A DNA stretch of 57,897 nucleotides from Alphaproteobacteria bacterium (GTDB lineage Bacteria > Pseudomonadota > Alphaproteobacteria > Rs-D84): the NCBI GenBank assembly GCA_017466525.1, contig JAFTTY010000010.1:1-57897 (forward strand), given 5' to 3'. Every line of letters begins with the position of its first letter. Positions within the stretch are counted from its first letter, which is position 1. Positions 8,580 to 15,964 of this stretch are shown piece by piece. A program made the translations under genes and the position numbers. Below the pieces are notes generated by a model, which was not told the DNA's origin, searched no databases, and was given only the letters and a program-made list of their open reading frames with translations.

Positions 8580-9355
8580 TAAAGAAAATATGTTTTTTAA
8601 TTGGTTTATTTATAGTGGCAATACCTGGCGCATATGCAGAAGAAGATCCGATGGATTTTGAAAATTTTGCAATCACGGACAGTGGCGATGTCGATATTAC
8701 AATGGAAAACTTTGATCTGAACGATGATTATGAGGTTGTCGGTGTTGATAATTTTGATATCGCTGGGATATTATTGGGCATGTCTTTTGATGATGTGTAC
8801 ACCATTTTCGCGCGCGACAGGGGCTTGTATTCGCCACGCAAGAAAGATAGCGTTATTTATTCGATACACCAGGATTGGAAAGCCAATCTGGATTATGAAT
8901 GTCGTCAACAGGGTATCGTAATCCCAACAGAATTGGACAAGTGTATTAAAACATTGGCGCGAAATCGTGGTTTGTTATACGCGTCTGAATTCCACTTGGT
9001 CCGTGAAAACACAGGCGAAACAATCGATGTATATTTTACCAGTAATGCCACAGACAACGTTGTGTGGCGCGTTGTTTATAACAATGACGTAAATGATATA
9101 GAAGGTGCCGCTGAAAAATTCGTGAAACAGCGTGAAAATAAAATCTTGGCATTTTGGCAAAACGTTCTGGACAAATATGGTGCACCAAATTCTGGCACAG
9201 ACAAGTGGATTTCCAGTACTAATTCGTATTCACCAATGATGACCGCGTATTATGGTGTGCTTGATTTAATAGATAATGGTCGTCATGCGACAGACTTGGC
9301 AAAAAATATTCAGGCTGCACGTGAAAACTTTAGGGCAAAGCCATATGCGTTCTAA
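8576..9355 (+). CDS. exported protein of unknown function
   Basis: A 259-residue protein with a clear signal peptide (MIKKICFLIGLFIVAIPGAYA, cut before EED). An acidic low-complexity stretch to about residue 55 is followed by a globular part beginning with the pattern I-x-G-I-L-L-G-M-S-F-D-D-V, a motif seen at the start of many small periplasmic domains. Two Cys (in YECRQQ and DKCIKT) could pair. It is coupled to the gene before by ATGA, and yraN begins inside its last codons. Function unknown; it is probably periplasmic and works with the two membrane proteins upstream. Confidence 0.7.
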   Translation: MIKKICFLIGLFIVAIPGAYAEEDPMDFENFAITDSGDVDITMENFDLNDDYEVVGVDNFDIAGILLGMSFDDVYTIFARDRGLYSPRKKDSVIYSIHQDWKANLDYECRQQGIVIPTELDKCIKTLARNRGLLYASEFHLVRENTGETIDVYFTSNATDNVVWRVVYNNDVNDIEGAAEKFVKQRENKILAFWQNVLDKYGAPNSGTDKWISSTNSYSPMMTAYYGVLDLIDNGRHATDLAKNIQAARENFRAKPYAF

Positions 9356-9695
9356 GACATCATATGAAAGTGGTCTGTTTGCAGAATTTCTGGCGCGCAT
9401 GTATTTGCGTTTCCGTGGTTTTAAAATTGTAAAGTCGCGTTATATAACCGGTCGAAATACAAATCGTGCAGAAATTGATATCATCGCCCGTCGTGGCAAT
9501 TTGCTGGTGTTTATAGAGGTTAAACGTCGCCCAAGTATAGAGATTGGCTTTTCCGCCATAACATCGAATCAGGCATGTCGCCTGCGGCGTGCCGCCGAAA
9601 CGTATATTGCAAAAACGCATTGGGCGGGTGATGCACGTTTTGATGTAATTGTTGTATGCAACACAAAAATTCATTGGGTGAAAAATGCCATATAA
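9345..9695 (+). CDS. yraN: YraN/UPF0102 family nuclease-like protein
   Basis: A 116-residue protein of the UPF0102 family, a Holliday-junction-resolvase-like PD-(D/E)XK fold. The conserved core is visible: ESGLFAEFLARMYLRFRGF, then the E-I-D-I-I-A-R strand, then LVFIEVKRR, which supply the Glu, Asp, Glu and Lys of the nuclease-like site, and the RLRRAAETYI helix. The start at 9345 fits the family length; it overlaps the previous gene by 11 bases. No biochemical role is firmly established for the family. It is usually beside rsmI, which is not here. Confidence 0.88.
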   Translation: MRSKTSYESGLFAEFLARMYLRFRGFKIVKSRYITGRNTNRAEIDIIARRGNLLVFIEVKRRPSIEIGFSAITSNQACRLRRAAETYIAKTHWAGDARFDVIVVCNTKIHWVKNAI

Positions 9696-9698
9696 ATC

Positions 9699-9727
9699 TT
9701 GCTAAATTGATTTTTCTCCTATATAAT
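9699..9727 (+). promoter_or_regulatory. promoter of the 9760 lipoprotein gene
   Basis: TTGCTA (9699-9704), 17-base spacer, perfect TATAAT (9722-9727), then an AAAGGAG ribosome site before ATG 9760. Confidence 0.7.
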
Positions 9728-9759
9728 TAATTCTGTTGATTAACCTAAAAGGAGAAAAC

Positions 9760-9909
9760 ATGAAAAAAGTTATGTTGGCATTGTTCGCCGTTTTGACTTT
9801 AAGCGCATGCATGGGTCACTATAAATCTGGTAATTGTGAATATGATTTCTTGTTGCACAAAGATATTTCTGTTTCAAAAATCATCGGCAACGTTACAGGT
9901 GGTTGCTAA
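9760..9909 (+). CDS. small lipoprotein
   Basis: A 49-residue protein beginning MKKVMLALFAVLTLSAC: signal peptide with lipobox LSAC, acylated Cys17. The mature 33 residues contain two further Cys (NCEYD and the C-terminal GGC). A strong AAAGGAG ribosome site lies 5 bases before the ATG, and the gene has its own consensus promoter and terminator, so it is likely to be well expressed as a single-gene unit. The composition is typical of small envelope lipoproteins. I do not recognise the family. Confidence 0.75.
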   Translation: MKKVMLALFAVLTLSACMGHYKSGNCEYDFLLHKDISVSKIIGNVTGGC

Positions 9910-9916
9910 AAAAAAT

Positions 9917-9942
9917 AAATCCGGCATCGCCGGATTTTTATT
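9917..9942. terminator. bidirectional terminator between the lipoprotein and nrdG
   Basis: Stem AAATCCGGC / GCCGGATTT with loop ATC, T-rich on both sides; it serves the plus-strand lipoprotein and the minus-strand nrd operon. The same hairpin recurs exactly at 15899-15919. Confidence 0.8.
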
Positions 9943-10646
9943 TAACCTTCGCGCCAAATAACAGACGGGAACATGCCATTAATTTTTTCGCGCAGTATCG
10001 CATCTGTAAAGAATTGTTCGCGTTGTGCGCTTGTTGTTTTATTATCTTCGTCTTCAAAATGTGGAATATATTTTTGTATCGCAACATTTTGAACCCCACG
10101 CGCACCTAATATCCCCATAATTTCCATCAGGTTATCTTTATCGATATAACGCGGGTCACATGTTATGCGTACTTCGAAATCTTTTTTTGCCTTTATCAAT
10201 ATATCCAAACTGCGCAGCATGTTTTCGTACGCAACACCTTGTCCCGTCAGGGCAGGGTACACACCACACGTTGCCTTGAAATCCAATCCAACCCAATCAA
10301 TGACATCAATTGCCCGATGTAAAACATCTGGATAAAATCCATTTGTATGCAGGCCGATTTTGAATCCCATATCACGAACGGTGCGCATATATTCGATTGT
10401 TGTGTCACCTTGCATTAATGCCTCGCCACCGGAAAAGACAACTGCTTCTAATTTTCCAACACGTGATCGCAACCATTCAGATACCTTGTCTGGTGCATAT
10501 TCGCCGTCGCCTGGGGATAATAAATGGGGGTTGGAACAATACGCGCACCGTAACGGACAACCAACCAAGAACAGCACCGCGGCCAGCTTGCCTGGATAGT
10601 CAATCGTGGTGAACGATACCAACCCCCCAATTTGAATTTCGCGCAT
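9942..10646 (-). CDS. nrdG: anaerobic ribonucleotide reductase activating protein (radical SAM)
   Basis: Radical-SAM activase, 234 residues. The cluster motif CxxxCxxC is Cys30, Cys34 and Cys37 (CPLRCAYC). The SAM-binding FSGGEAL motif follows near residue 70. It uses a 4Fe-4S cluster and S-adenosylmethionine to place the glycyl radical on the class III reductase. It lies five bases after the small glycyl-radical protein and is third in the operon nrdD - small subunit - nrdG. The N-terminal IQIGGLVSFTTIDYPGKLAAVLF form is that of the longer NrdG type rather than the short E. coli form (154 residues). Confidence 0.93.
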   Translation of the reverse strand: MREIQIGGLVSFTTIDYPGKLAAVLFLVGCPLRCAYCSNPHLLSPGDGEYAPDKVSEWLRSRVGKLEAVVFSGGEALMQGDTTIEYMRTVRDMGFKIGLHTNGFYPDVLHRAIDVIDWVGLDFKATCGVYPALTGQGVAYENMLRSLDILIKAKKDFEVRITCDPRYIDKDNLMEIMGILGARGVQNVAIQKYIPHFEDEDNKTTSAQREQFFTDAILREKINGMFPSVIWREG

Positions 10647-10651
10647 GGTAT

Positions 10652-10834
10652 TTATGCCGCACGTTTCAACAAATCAGAATGTCTTTGACCTGCACTCAGG
10701 CTGTTTGCTTCTGTAAACGTTTTGCGTTCGCAGAATTCAGAATACTTACCAATGTTAAAGTTCTTCACTGGTCTGATAAACCCCATAGAGCGTGAAAATA
10801 CTTCGCATGGTGTTCTTTGTGCATTGTTAATCAT
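10652..10834 (-). CDS. detached glycyl-radical subunit of class III ribonucleotide reductase
   Basis: A 60-residue protein that matches the C-terminal end of NrdD. The segment around Gly18 (FSRSMGFIRPV) aligns with the glycyl-radical loop R-V-x-G-Y of NrdD. NFNIGKYSEFCERKTF aligns with the conserved W/F-N-x-G-K-x-x-E-F-x-x-R tail. The ATG has a near-perfect ribosome site (GGGAGGAG, six bases upstream). It lies 36 bases after the nrdD stop and in the same reading frame; the 12 codons between hold no other stop. The large chain ends in a complete zinc knuckle but lacks this segment, so Gly18 is the only visible radical site. After the match there is an extra 20-residue basic tail. The arrangement recalls stand-alone glycyl-radical domains such as YfiD/GrcA. 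Confidence 0.8.
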   Translation of the reverse strand: MINNAQRTPCEVFSRSMGFIRPVKNFNIGKYSEFCERKTFTEANSLSAGQRHSDLLKRAA

Positions 10835-10870
10835 ATCTTTCTCCTCCCTTTTTAATTTCTTTCTGATTTG

Positions 10871-12907
10871 TTATGCATTTTCTTTGTCTTGGTTTGCGGC
10901 CATTTCTGCGTCGCACTTCGGACAGAATTCATGTTTGCCTGGTAAATAACCGTGTTTTGGACAGATTGAGAACGTTGGTGTCAATGTCATGTATGGCACT
11001 TTATAGTTCTCAAATATTGTACGCACGATTTTTTGTGCTGCATCACCACTTGATACAGGTTCGCCCATATACAGATGCAACATTGTTCCACCCGTATATT
11101 TGCGTTGCAGTTCTTCTTGGTGTTCCAACGCAACAAACGGATCGTCTGTAAAGTTCACCGGCAACTGTGTCGAATTTGTATAGTATGGCGCATCTTTGGT
11201 TCCTGCTGTGATGATATCAGGGAAATTCTTGACGTCCGTCTTTGCAAAGCGATATGAACAACCTTCGGCTGGTGTTGCTTCCAAGTTATACAGGTTTCCT
11301 GTCTGTTCCTGGAATGTTGCCAGATTGTCACGGATAAAGTCCATAACATCCAATACCAACTTTTTACCCAACGGCGTGGCAATATTTTCACGATCGCCTG
11401 TAAAGTTGCGAACCATTTCGTTTGCACCATTTACACCAATTGTTGAAAAGTGATGATTCCAATCCCCCAGATAACGTTTTGTGAATGGATATAAACCGCG
11501 TTCCATGTTCTTGGAAATAATATCACGTTTGATTTCCAATGCATCGCGTCCCAAATCCAATAAACGTTTCAGTTCTGTAAATAATCCTTCGCGGTTTCCA
11601 CGGTGGATATATCCCAAACGTGCCAAGTTGATTGTGATAACACCAATCGAACCCGTCTTTTCCGCGGATCCAAACAATCCACCACCACGTTTCAACAGTT
11701 CGCGCACATCCAAACGTAAACGACAGCACATTGAACGTACATCTGTTGGATTCAGGTCAGAATTCAAGAAATTTTGGAAATTCGGAATCCCATATTTTGC
11801 CGCCAAATCAAACAATGGTTTTACATTTGGGTGTTCCCATGGGAAATCCGGCGTGATGTTATATGTTGGAATTGGGAATGTAAACGGACGTCCCAATGCA
11901 TCGCCTTCGGTCATAACTTCCAAGAATGCCCTGTTAATAATATCCATTTCTGCCTGCAATTCGCCATATGTAAAGTCCGCATGCTTTTTACCAATGAATG
12001 GACGTTGATTCTTTAAGTCTTCTGGGCATGTCCAGTCGAATGTAAAGTTAATAAATGGTGTCTGTGTACCCCAACGACATGGAACAGCACAGTTAAAGAT
12101 AAGTGTCTGCATTGCATTTTTTACATCTGCATATGACAGGTTATCGATTCTGACATATGGTGCCAAATATGTATCCACGGACGAAAATGCCTGGGCCCCT
12201 GCAAATTCATTCTGTAATGTGCCCAAGAAGTTCACCATATGTGAAATTGCTGTTGCCATATGCTTTGCCGGTTGGCATTGCAGATACCCTTCGACCCCAT
12301 TAAATCCTTCGTACAACAGTTCGCGCAATGACCAACCCGCACAATATCCTGTCAGCCATCCCAAATCATGAACATGGATTGCCGCTGTTTTATGTGCCTC
12401 AGCAACCGCCCGCGGATACAGATTTAACCAATATTCCGCGGTTACGCGTTCGCTGGTACGCAATATCAGCCCACCGATGGAATAGCCGACATTTGCATTC
12501 TCTTTGATACGCCAGTTTGAACCACCGACGTACCCTTCAATAATATCCACTGCATCAACCATTGATTCGCGAATTTCTGTGCGCTTTTGACGATAAATAA
12601 TATATGCTTCTGCTGTTTTATATGCACGTGCATCCATCAACGCCTGAATAACTATATCTTGTATTGCCTCAACAGTTGGTGTTTTATCTGCGAACTTTTC
12701 ATCCAAGCGTTTTAAAACATCTTGTGTAACTTTTACAACTTCTACATCAGAAATTTCGGTTGTAACAGCCACGGCTTTTTTAATTGCTTCATAAATCTTT
12801 TTTGCATCGAACGGTACTGTTTCGCCACTGCGCTTTTGAACCGCGACCAAACGTGTTGTAAGCGTTGGTGTAATTTGAATTCTAATTTCGTTTTGTGTTT
12901 CTGACAT
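10871..12907 (-). CDS. nrdD: anaerobic ribonucleoside-triphosphate reductase, large chain lacking the glycyl-radical tail
   Basis: Class III reductase, 678 residues from ATG 12907 (ribosome site GGAG, seven bases upstream). An ATP-cone regulatory domain lies at residues about 18-115. The ten-stranded barrel follows, with a Cys pair at 394-395 in SMCCRLRLD that matches the catalytic-loop Cys-Arg of the family. C-terminal zinc knuckle ligands are Cys649, His652, Cys662 and Cys665. It converts NTPs to dNTPs without oxygen, in the cytoplasm. The chain stops 13 residues after the last zinc ligand, before the glycine loop that family members normally carry; that piece is the next gene. nrdG follows. 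Transcription is probably repressed by NrdR. Confidence 0.93.
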   Translation of the reverse strand: MSETQNEIRIQITPTLTTRLVAVQKRSGETVPFDAKKIYEAIKKAVAVTTEISDVEVVKVTQDVLKRLDEKFADKTPTVEAIQDIVIQALMDARAYKTAEAYIIYRQKRTEIRESMVDAVDIIEGYVGGSNWRIKENANVGYSIGGLILRTSERVTAEYWLNLYPRAVAEAHKTAAIHVHDLGWLTGYCAGWSLRELLYEGFNGVEGYLQCQPAKHMATAISHMVNFLGTLQNEFAGAQAFSSVDTYLAPYVRIDNLSYADVKNAMQTLIFNCAVPCRWGTQTPFINFTFDWTCPEDLKNQRPFIGKKHADFTYGELQAEMDIINRAFLEVMTEGDALGRPFTFPIPTYNITPDFPWEHPNVKPLFDLAAKYGIPNFQNFLNSDLNPTDVRSMCCRLRLDVRELLKRGGGLFGSAEKTGSIGVITINLARLGYIHRGNREGLFTELKRLLDLGRDALEIKRDIISKNMERGLYPFTKRYLGDWNHHFSTIGVNGANEMVRNFTGDRENIATPLGKKLVLDVMDFIRDNLATFQEQTGNLYNLEATPAEGCSYRFAKTDVKNFPDIITAGTKDAPYYTNSTQLPVNFTDDPFVALEHQEELQRKYTGGTMLHLYMGEPVSSGDAAQKIVRTIFENYKVPYMTLTPTFSICPKHGYLPGKHEFCPKCDAEMAANQDKENA

Positions 12908-12931
12908 CTTATAACTCCAATCCTTGTAAAA

Positions 12932-12997
12932 ACACAACATATAGTGGTTGTTTGTTAAATTCGATTACAATATATAGTTTTATGTAAAGAGTATCAA
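12932..12997 (-). promoter_or_regulatory. nrd operon promoter with two NrdR-type boxes
   Basis: On the minus strand TTGATA (12992-12997) and TATATT (12969-12974) are 17 bases apart. Two 16-base boxes resembling the NrdR consensus (ACAC-A/T-ATAT-A/T-GTGT) lie at 12964-12979, over the -10, and 12932-12947 (ACACAACATATAGTGG). They are exactly 32 bases apart, the three-turn spacing usual for paired NrdR sites. The reading is by eye. Confidence 0.75.
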
Positions 12998-13257
12998 TAC
13001 ATAAAAACGTAAAAAAAATTTATTTTTCGCTTTACTTTTAAAAAAGGGGATTTTCTGCCCATTACAGCATGAAAACAGAATCGGTGTTTTTACACTAACA
13101 ACCCTTTTGTATAAAGAATTGTCAATTTATGCACTGGGAAATGATTCGTTTTATTTCAAAAAATACAAAATATAGATAAAAAATCGCGATTCGTTGTCTA
13201 TATGTTGATAAAGGGTACCCTGATTCGGGCACCCCAAAAAATAGAAAATATGAAAAC
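12998..13257. other. AT-rich intergenic region before the nrd promoter
   Basis: With the nrd promoter this makes a 350-base gap. I see no gene in it. It is AT-rich, with runs of A or T. Near its right end a hairpin (GGGTACCC / GGGCACCC, 13213-13234, loop of six) lies after the stop of the 13258-13467 gene and could end its transcript, although the T-run on the minus strand is short. Confidence 0.5.
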
Positions 13258-13467
13258 TTATCGTATTTTCTGTACGATAACAGAATCAGCGTTGTTTTTG
13301 TTAACTGTTTCGAATTTATTTTGTTCTGTGGCTTTTTGATCAGGCTTTAATTTATTTGTCATTGCCATCGCTGCCAATATCAGCAACCCGATTGCCACCG
13401 TAGACAAGGAACCAATCAGTTGTATTTTTGCAACTTGTCTTCCTTTTGCATATATTCTTTCTGACAT
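13258..13467 (-). CDS. small single-pass membrane protein, function unknown
   Basis: A 69-residue protein with a basic N-terminus (MSERIYAKGRQVAK), one hydrophobic helix (residues about 16-36) and a polar, Lys/Asn-rich tail. An AGAGG ribosome site lies just upstream of the ATG, and a promoter is visible at 13491-13518. It is divergent from the acyl-CoA ligase gene, sharing a 150-base control region. I recognise no family; the single helix and small size suggest an inner-membrane accessory protein. Confidence 0.6.
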   Translation of the reverse strand: MSERIYAKGRQVAKIQLIGSLSTVAIGLLILAAMAMTNKLKPDQKATEQNKFETVNKNNADSVIVQKIR

Positions 13468-13490
13468 AAACTACCTCTAAAATCGCTAAC

Positions 13491-13518
13491 ATTCTAGACT
13501 ATCTATTAATATAGTCAA
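13491..13518 (-). promoter_or_regulatory. promoter of the small membrane protein gene
   Basis: Minus strand TTGACT (13513-13518), 16-base spacer, TAGAAT (13491-13496). Confidence 0.55.
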
Positions 13519-13531
13519 GATGTAAAATATA

Positions 13532-13560
13532 TTGTATTTATATCACAAAATGTTTATATT
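13532..13560 (+). promoter_or_regulatory. promoter of the acyl-CoA ligase gene
   Basis: TTGTAT (13532-13537), 17-base spacer, TATATT (13555-13560). A start near 13567 precedes the ATG cluster at 13617-13625. Confidence 0.5.
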
Positions 13561-13616
13561 CCTAGGTATACATTGAACAATCAATGTATTTTAACCTGAA
13601 ACAAACAAGAGTAATC

Positions 13617-15206
13617 ATGATGATGAAAAATATATATGAAATGCTGCAAGACGTTTGTGCACGAAACAAAGACAACATTTTCTTTGTCCGTCAGAATGAA
13701 ACGTATGCAGATTTGTTGAAAAAGGTGAAGCAGCGTGCTGTTTTATTGGCACAACGTTTTGGTATTAAAAAGGGCGACACTGTTGCGATTTTATCTGGCA
13801 ACACCCCAGACTTTTTGCGTACTTATTTCGCAATCACGTCCCAGGGTGCACGCGCATTAATGTTGGATACGGGTTTGAATACCACAGAACACATTAATAT
13901 GATGAAGCGTACAGATTGTAAATTAGTTATGGCGCAAAAGTCGTTGTTTATCGAAGATGCACCATGTGAAATGTTCGATATCGAAAATATTGACGATACC
14001 GACGAAAACGAATTTACAATGGCGCAAACAGAACGCAGCGATATTGCACAATTGTCCTTTACGTCTGGTTCGACCGGCAATCCAAAGGTTGTGGGATTAA
14101 CACATGAAAATCTGCTGTCGCTATCAGATGGCGCACAGTTTTACAAGGATGTTATTCATCCTGGCTATACGTTCTATGGATTTTTGCCGCTATATCACAT
14201 ATATGGCGTTGTTATTAACATCATTGTTCCGGTCTCGCTTCAGGGTAAATTGTTATTACAACCTGTATTAAAACCCCAAGAATTCGTCAAAGACTTTAAA
14301 CAGTACCGACCAGAGGTTATACCTGCGGTACCACGCCTGTGGGAAGTATTTTACAAAAAGATTGTGGACAGCGCCCGTGAAAAACATGTTTGGACATTGA
14401 TGCGTGTCATTGTGTCATTGCGTCACGTGCTGCGTGCAATTGGCTTGGGCGGATTGGTAAAAAAGGTGACCAAACCAGTCCACGATGCGTTTGGTGGAAA
14501 TACCAAGGTACTGGTATCGGCCGGTGCCACGTTAAAACCGTCAATTCGCAAATTCTATGAAAGGATGGGATTTGTCGTTGGTGATTGTTATGGTTTGACA
14601 GAAACAACGGGGCCCGCAAACTTTAACTTTGCATTCCGTCGTTCGAATGGTTCCATGTATTACGCGGGTCCATTGCCAGGCAATGAAATCCAAATTCACA
14701 ATCCAGACAAACATGGCGTTGGTGAAATTTGGGTCCGTGGCAATATGGTAATGCCGGGTTATCTGGAAAACGATGCCGCCAACGCAGACGCATTCGAAGA
14801 CGGTTGGTTTAAAACAGGTGATTTGGGTTGCCTGGATAAATTTGGTCGCCTGCAGGTAAAGGGACGCCAAAAACAAGTAATCGTTCTGGACAGTGGTAAA
14901 AACGTATACCCAGATGAATTGGAAGACCTGTATATGCAAAACCCTGAAATCTTGAACGCCGCGGTTTTTGAATATGTTATAAAGGATAAAACCGTTCCGT
15001 TCGCGGTATTTCAGGTAAAACCGGGTACAACAATTGACCGGGTTGCATTGCTGTTGAAAAAGTCTAATTTGGCAATCGCGCAATATAAATGGGTGCGGCA
15101 TTTTGCGATTACCGAAGAAGAATTGCCAACAACATCTGCACGCAAGGTTAAACACTTTGCCGTTCGCGATATGTTGGATAACGGTGCCTTTACACGTGCC
15201 CAGTAA
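13617..15206 (+). CDS. AMP-forming acyl-CoA synthetase (long-chain fatty acid ligase type)
   Basis: ANL-superfamily ligase, about 529 residues. The P-loop signature SFTSGSTGNPKVVGLTH is complete. The A5 region reads GDCYGLTETTGP, and the hinge/A8 motif appears as FKTGDLGCLDKFGRLQVKGRQKQVI. It activates a carboxylic acid to acyl-AMP and transfers it to CoA, or possibly to ACP. Three ATG codons in a row (13617, 13620, 13623) make the exact start uncertain; a longer start at 13584 has no ribosome site. It stands alone with its own promoter and terminator. Substrate cannot be read from the sequence; a long-chain fatty acid is the usual case for this subgroup. Confidence 0.88.
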   Translation: MMMKNIYEMLQDVCARNKDNIFFVRQNETYADLLKKVKQRAVLLAQRFGIKKGDTVAILSGNTPDFLRTYFAITSQGARALMLDTGLNTTEHINMMKRTDCKLVMAQKSLFIEDAPCEMFDIENIDDTDENEFTMAQTERSDIAQLSFTSGSTGNPKVVGLTHENLLSLSDGAQFYKDVIHPGYTFYGFLPLYHIYGVVINIIVPVSLQGKLLLQPVLKPQEFVKDFKQYRPEVIPAVPRLWEVFYKKIVDSAREKHVWTLMRVIVSLRHVLRAIGLGGLVKKVTKPVHDAFGGNTKVLVSAGATLKPSIRKFYERMGFVVGDCYGLTETTGPANFNFAFRRSNGSMYYAGPLPGNEIQIHNPDKHGVGEIWVRGNMVMPGYLENDAANADAFEDGWFKTGDLGCLDKFGRLQVKGRQKQVIVLDSGKNVYPDELEDLYMQNPEILNAAVFEYVIKDKTVPFAVFQVKPGTTIDRVALLLKKSNLAIAQYKWVRHFAITEEELPTTSARKVKHFAVRDMLDNGAFTRAQ

Positions 15207-15231
15207 TAGGTTAGGGCACAAAAAGAAAGGG

Positions 15232-15253
15232 GGGGCAGGTTCCTGCCCCTTTT
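15232..15253 (+). terminator. terminator of the acyl-CoA ligase gene
   Basis: Stem GGGGCAG / CTGCCCC with loop GTTC, followed by TTTT. Confidence 0.75.
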
Positions 15254-15268
15254 AATTATAATTATCTC

Positions 15269-15298
15269 TTGACAAAACAAATATAAGTACTATATACT
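15269..15298 (+). promoter_or_regulatory. strong promoter of the 15331 gene
   Basis: Perfect TTGACA (15269-15274). The -10 is either TATATA (15291-15296, 16-base spacer) or TATACT (15293-15298, 18-base spacer). Confidence 0.7.
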
Positions 15299-15330
15299 GT
15301 GTGTGTAAATAAAAACATAGGGATTTCAAA

Positions 15331-15897
15331 ATGGCAAAAAACGAAAAGTCAGTACAAATTGGTGTCTTTCATATATTAAAGTCTGTAATGGATGCCAAGG
15401 CCAAACCATTAAGACGTTTGGTTGAGCGTGGTGACCATGCTGCCCAAGAAGAAGTTGTAATTAACGAACGGATTTCGAATTTATACACTTATATCTCTGC
15501 TAATCGTTACGATCGTGAAACGGTTCGTGATGCTGAATACGATATCGCAGAATACGAAAACGAAGCCGCTGCCATTCGTCAGCACATAATTCGTGGTGTT
15601 CAGGCAAAAAAAGACATGGAACATGTTAAACAGTTCAACAGAACTTATTATGGTGTTATTAATGGTGGACGCCTGGAACAATTACAAAAAGCGTTTCGTG
15701 TAATCGAAGATAAAATCACAAAGTTAGATGACCGTATTTTTGCATGTCAGGTTAACATGAACCCTGATGAACGTGACGCAGACACTGTCGCCCAGGCAGA
15801 AGAAGATATCGCGTATTACGAAGAAGAATATAAAAATTTGGATGCGCGTCGTGATGAATTGTTAAAAGAAATCGCGGACCTGCAAAATCAAAAATAA
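15331..15897 (+). CDS. coiled-coil protein of unknown function
   Basis: A 188-residue, highly charged protein, predicted mostly helical. Long heptad-like stretches rich in E, K, R and A (residues about 60-110 and 115-188) indicate a coiled coil. There is no signal peptide or membrane segment, so it is probably cytoplasmic. The final part (AEEDIAYYEEEYKNLDARRDELLKEI) repeats the style of the middle part (AEYDIAEYENEAAAIRQHI), suggesting an internal duplication. It has a strong promoter and terminator and forms its own unit. I do not recognise the family. Confidence 0.75.
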   Translation: MAKNEKSVQIGVFHILKSVMDAKAKPLRRLVERGDHAAQEEVVINERISNLYTYISANRYDRETVRDAEYDIAEYENEAAAIRQHIIRGVQAKKDMEHVKQFNRTYYGVINGGRLEQLQKAFRVIEDKITKLDDRIFACQVNMNPDERDADTVAQAEEDIAYYEEEYKNLDARRDELLKEIADLQNQK

Positions 15898-15898
15898 T

Positions 15899-15920
15899 AA
15901 ATCCGGCATCGCCGGATTTT
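15899..15920 (+). terminator. terminator of the 15331 gene
   Basis: Stem AAATCCGGC / GCCGGATTT, loop ATC, then TTCTTTT. Identical hairpin to the one at 9917-9937. Confidence 0.75.
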
Positions 15921-15964
15921 CTTTTGTTGAATATTGGGCGCGTTTTCATTAAACTTTTATATAT

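Noticed and set aside
10835-10870. NrdD broken by a sequencing error or frameshift
   Set aside because: The frames are the same, so no frameshift is needed, and a strong ribosome site sits exactly before the small gene. A single-base error creating TAA cannot be fully excluded without reads.
11481-12008. A 175-codon open frame on the plus strand inside nrdD
   Set aside because: It lies antisense to the conserved nrdD barrel, has no ribosome site and its residues follow from the opposite-strand codon bias.
14541-15221. A 226-codon open frame on the minus strand
   Set aside because: Antisense to the acyl-CoA ligase; rich in Cys and His with no domain sense and no ribosome site.
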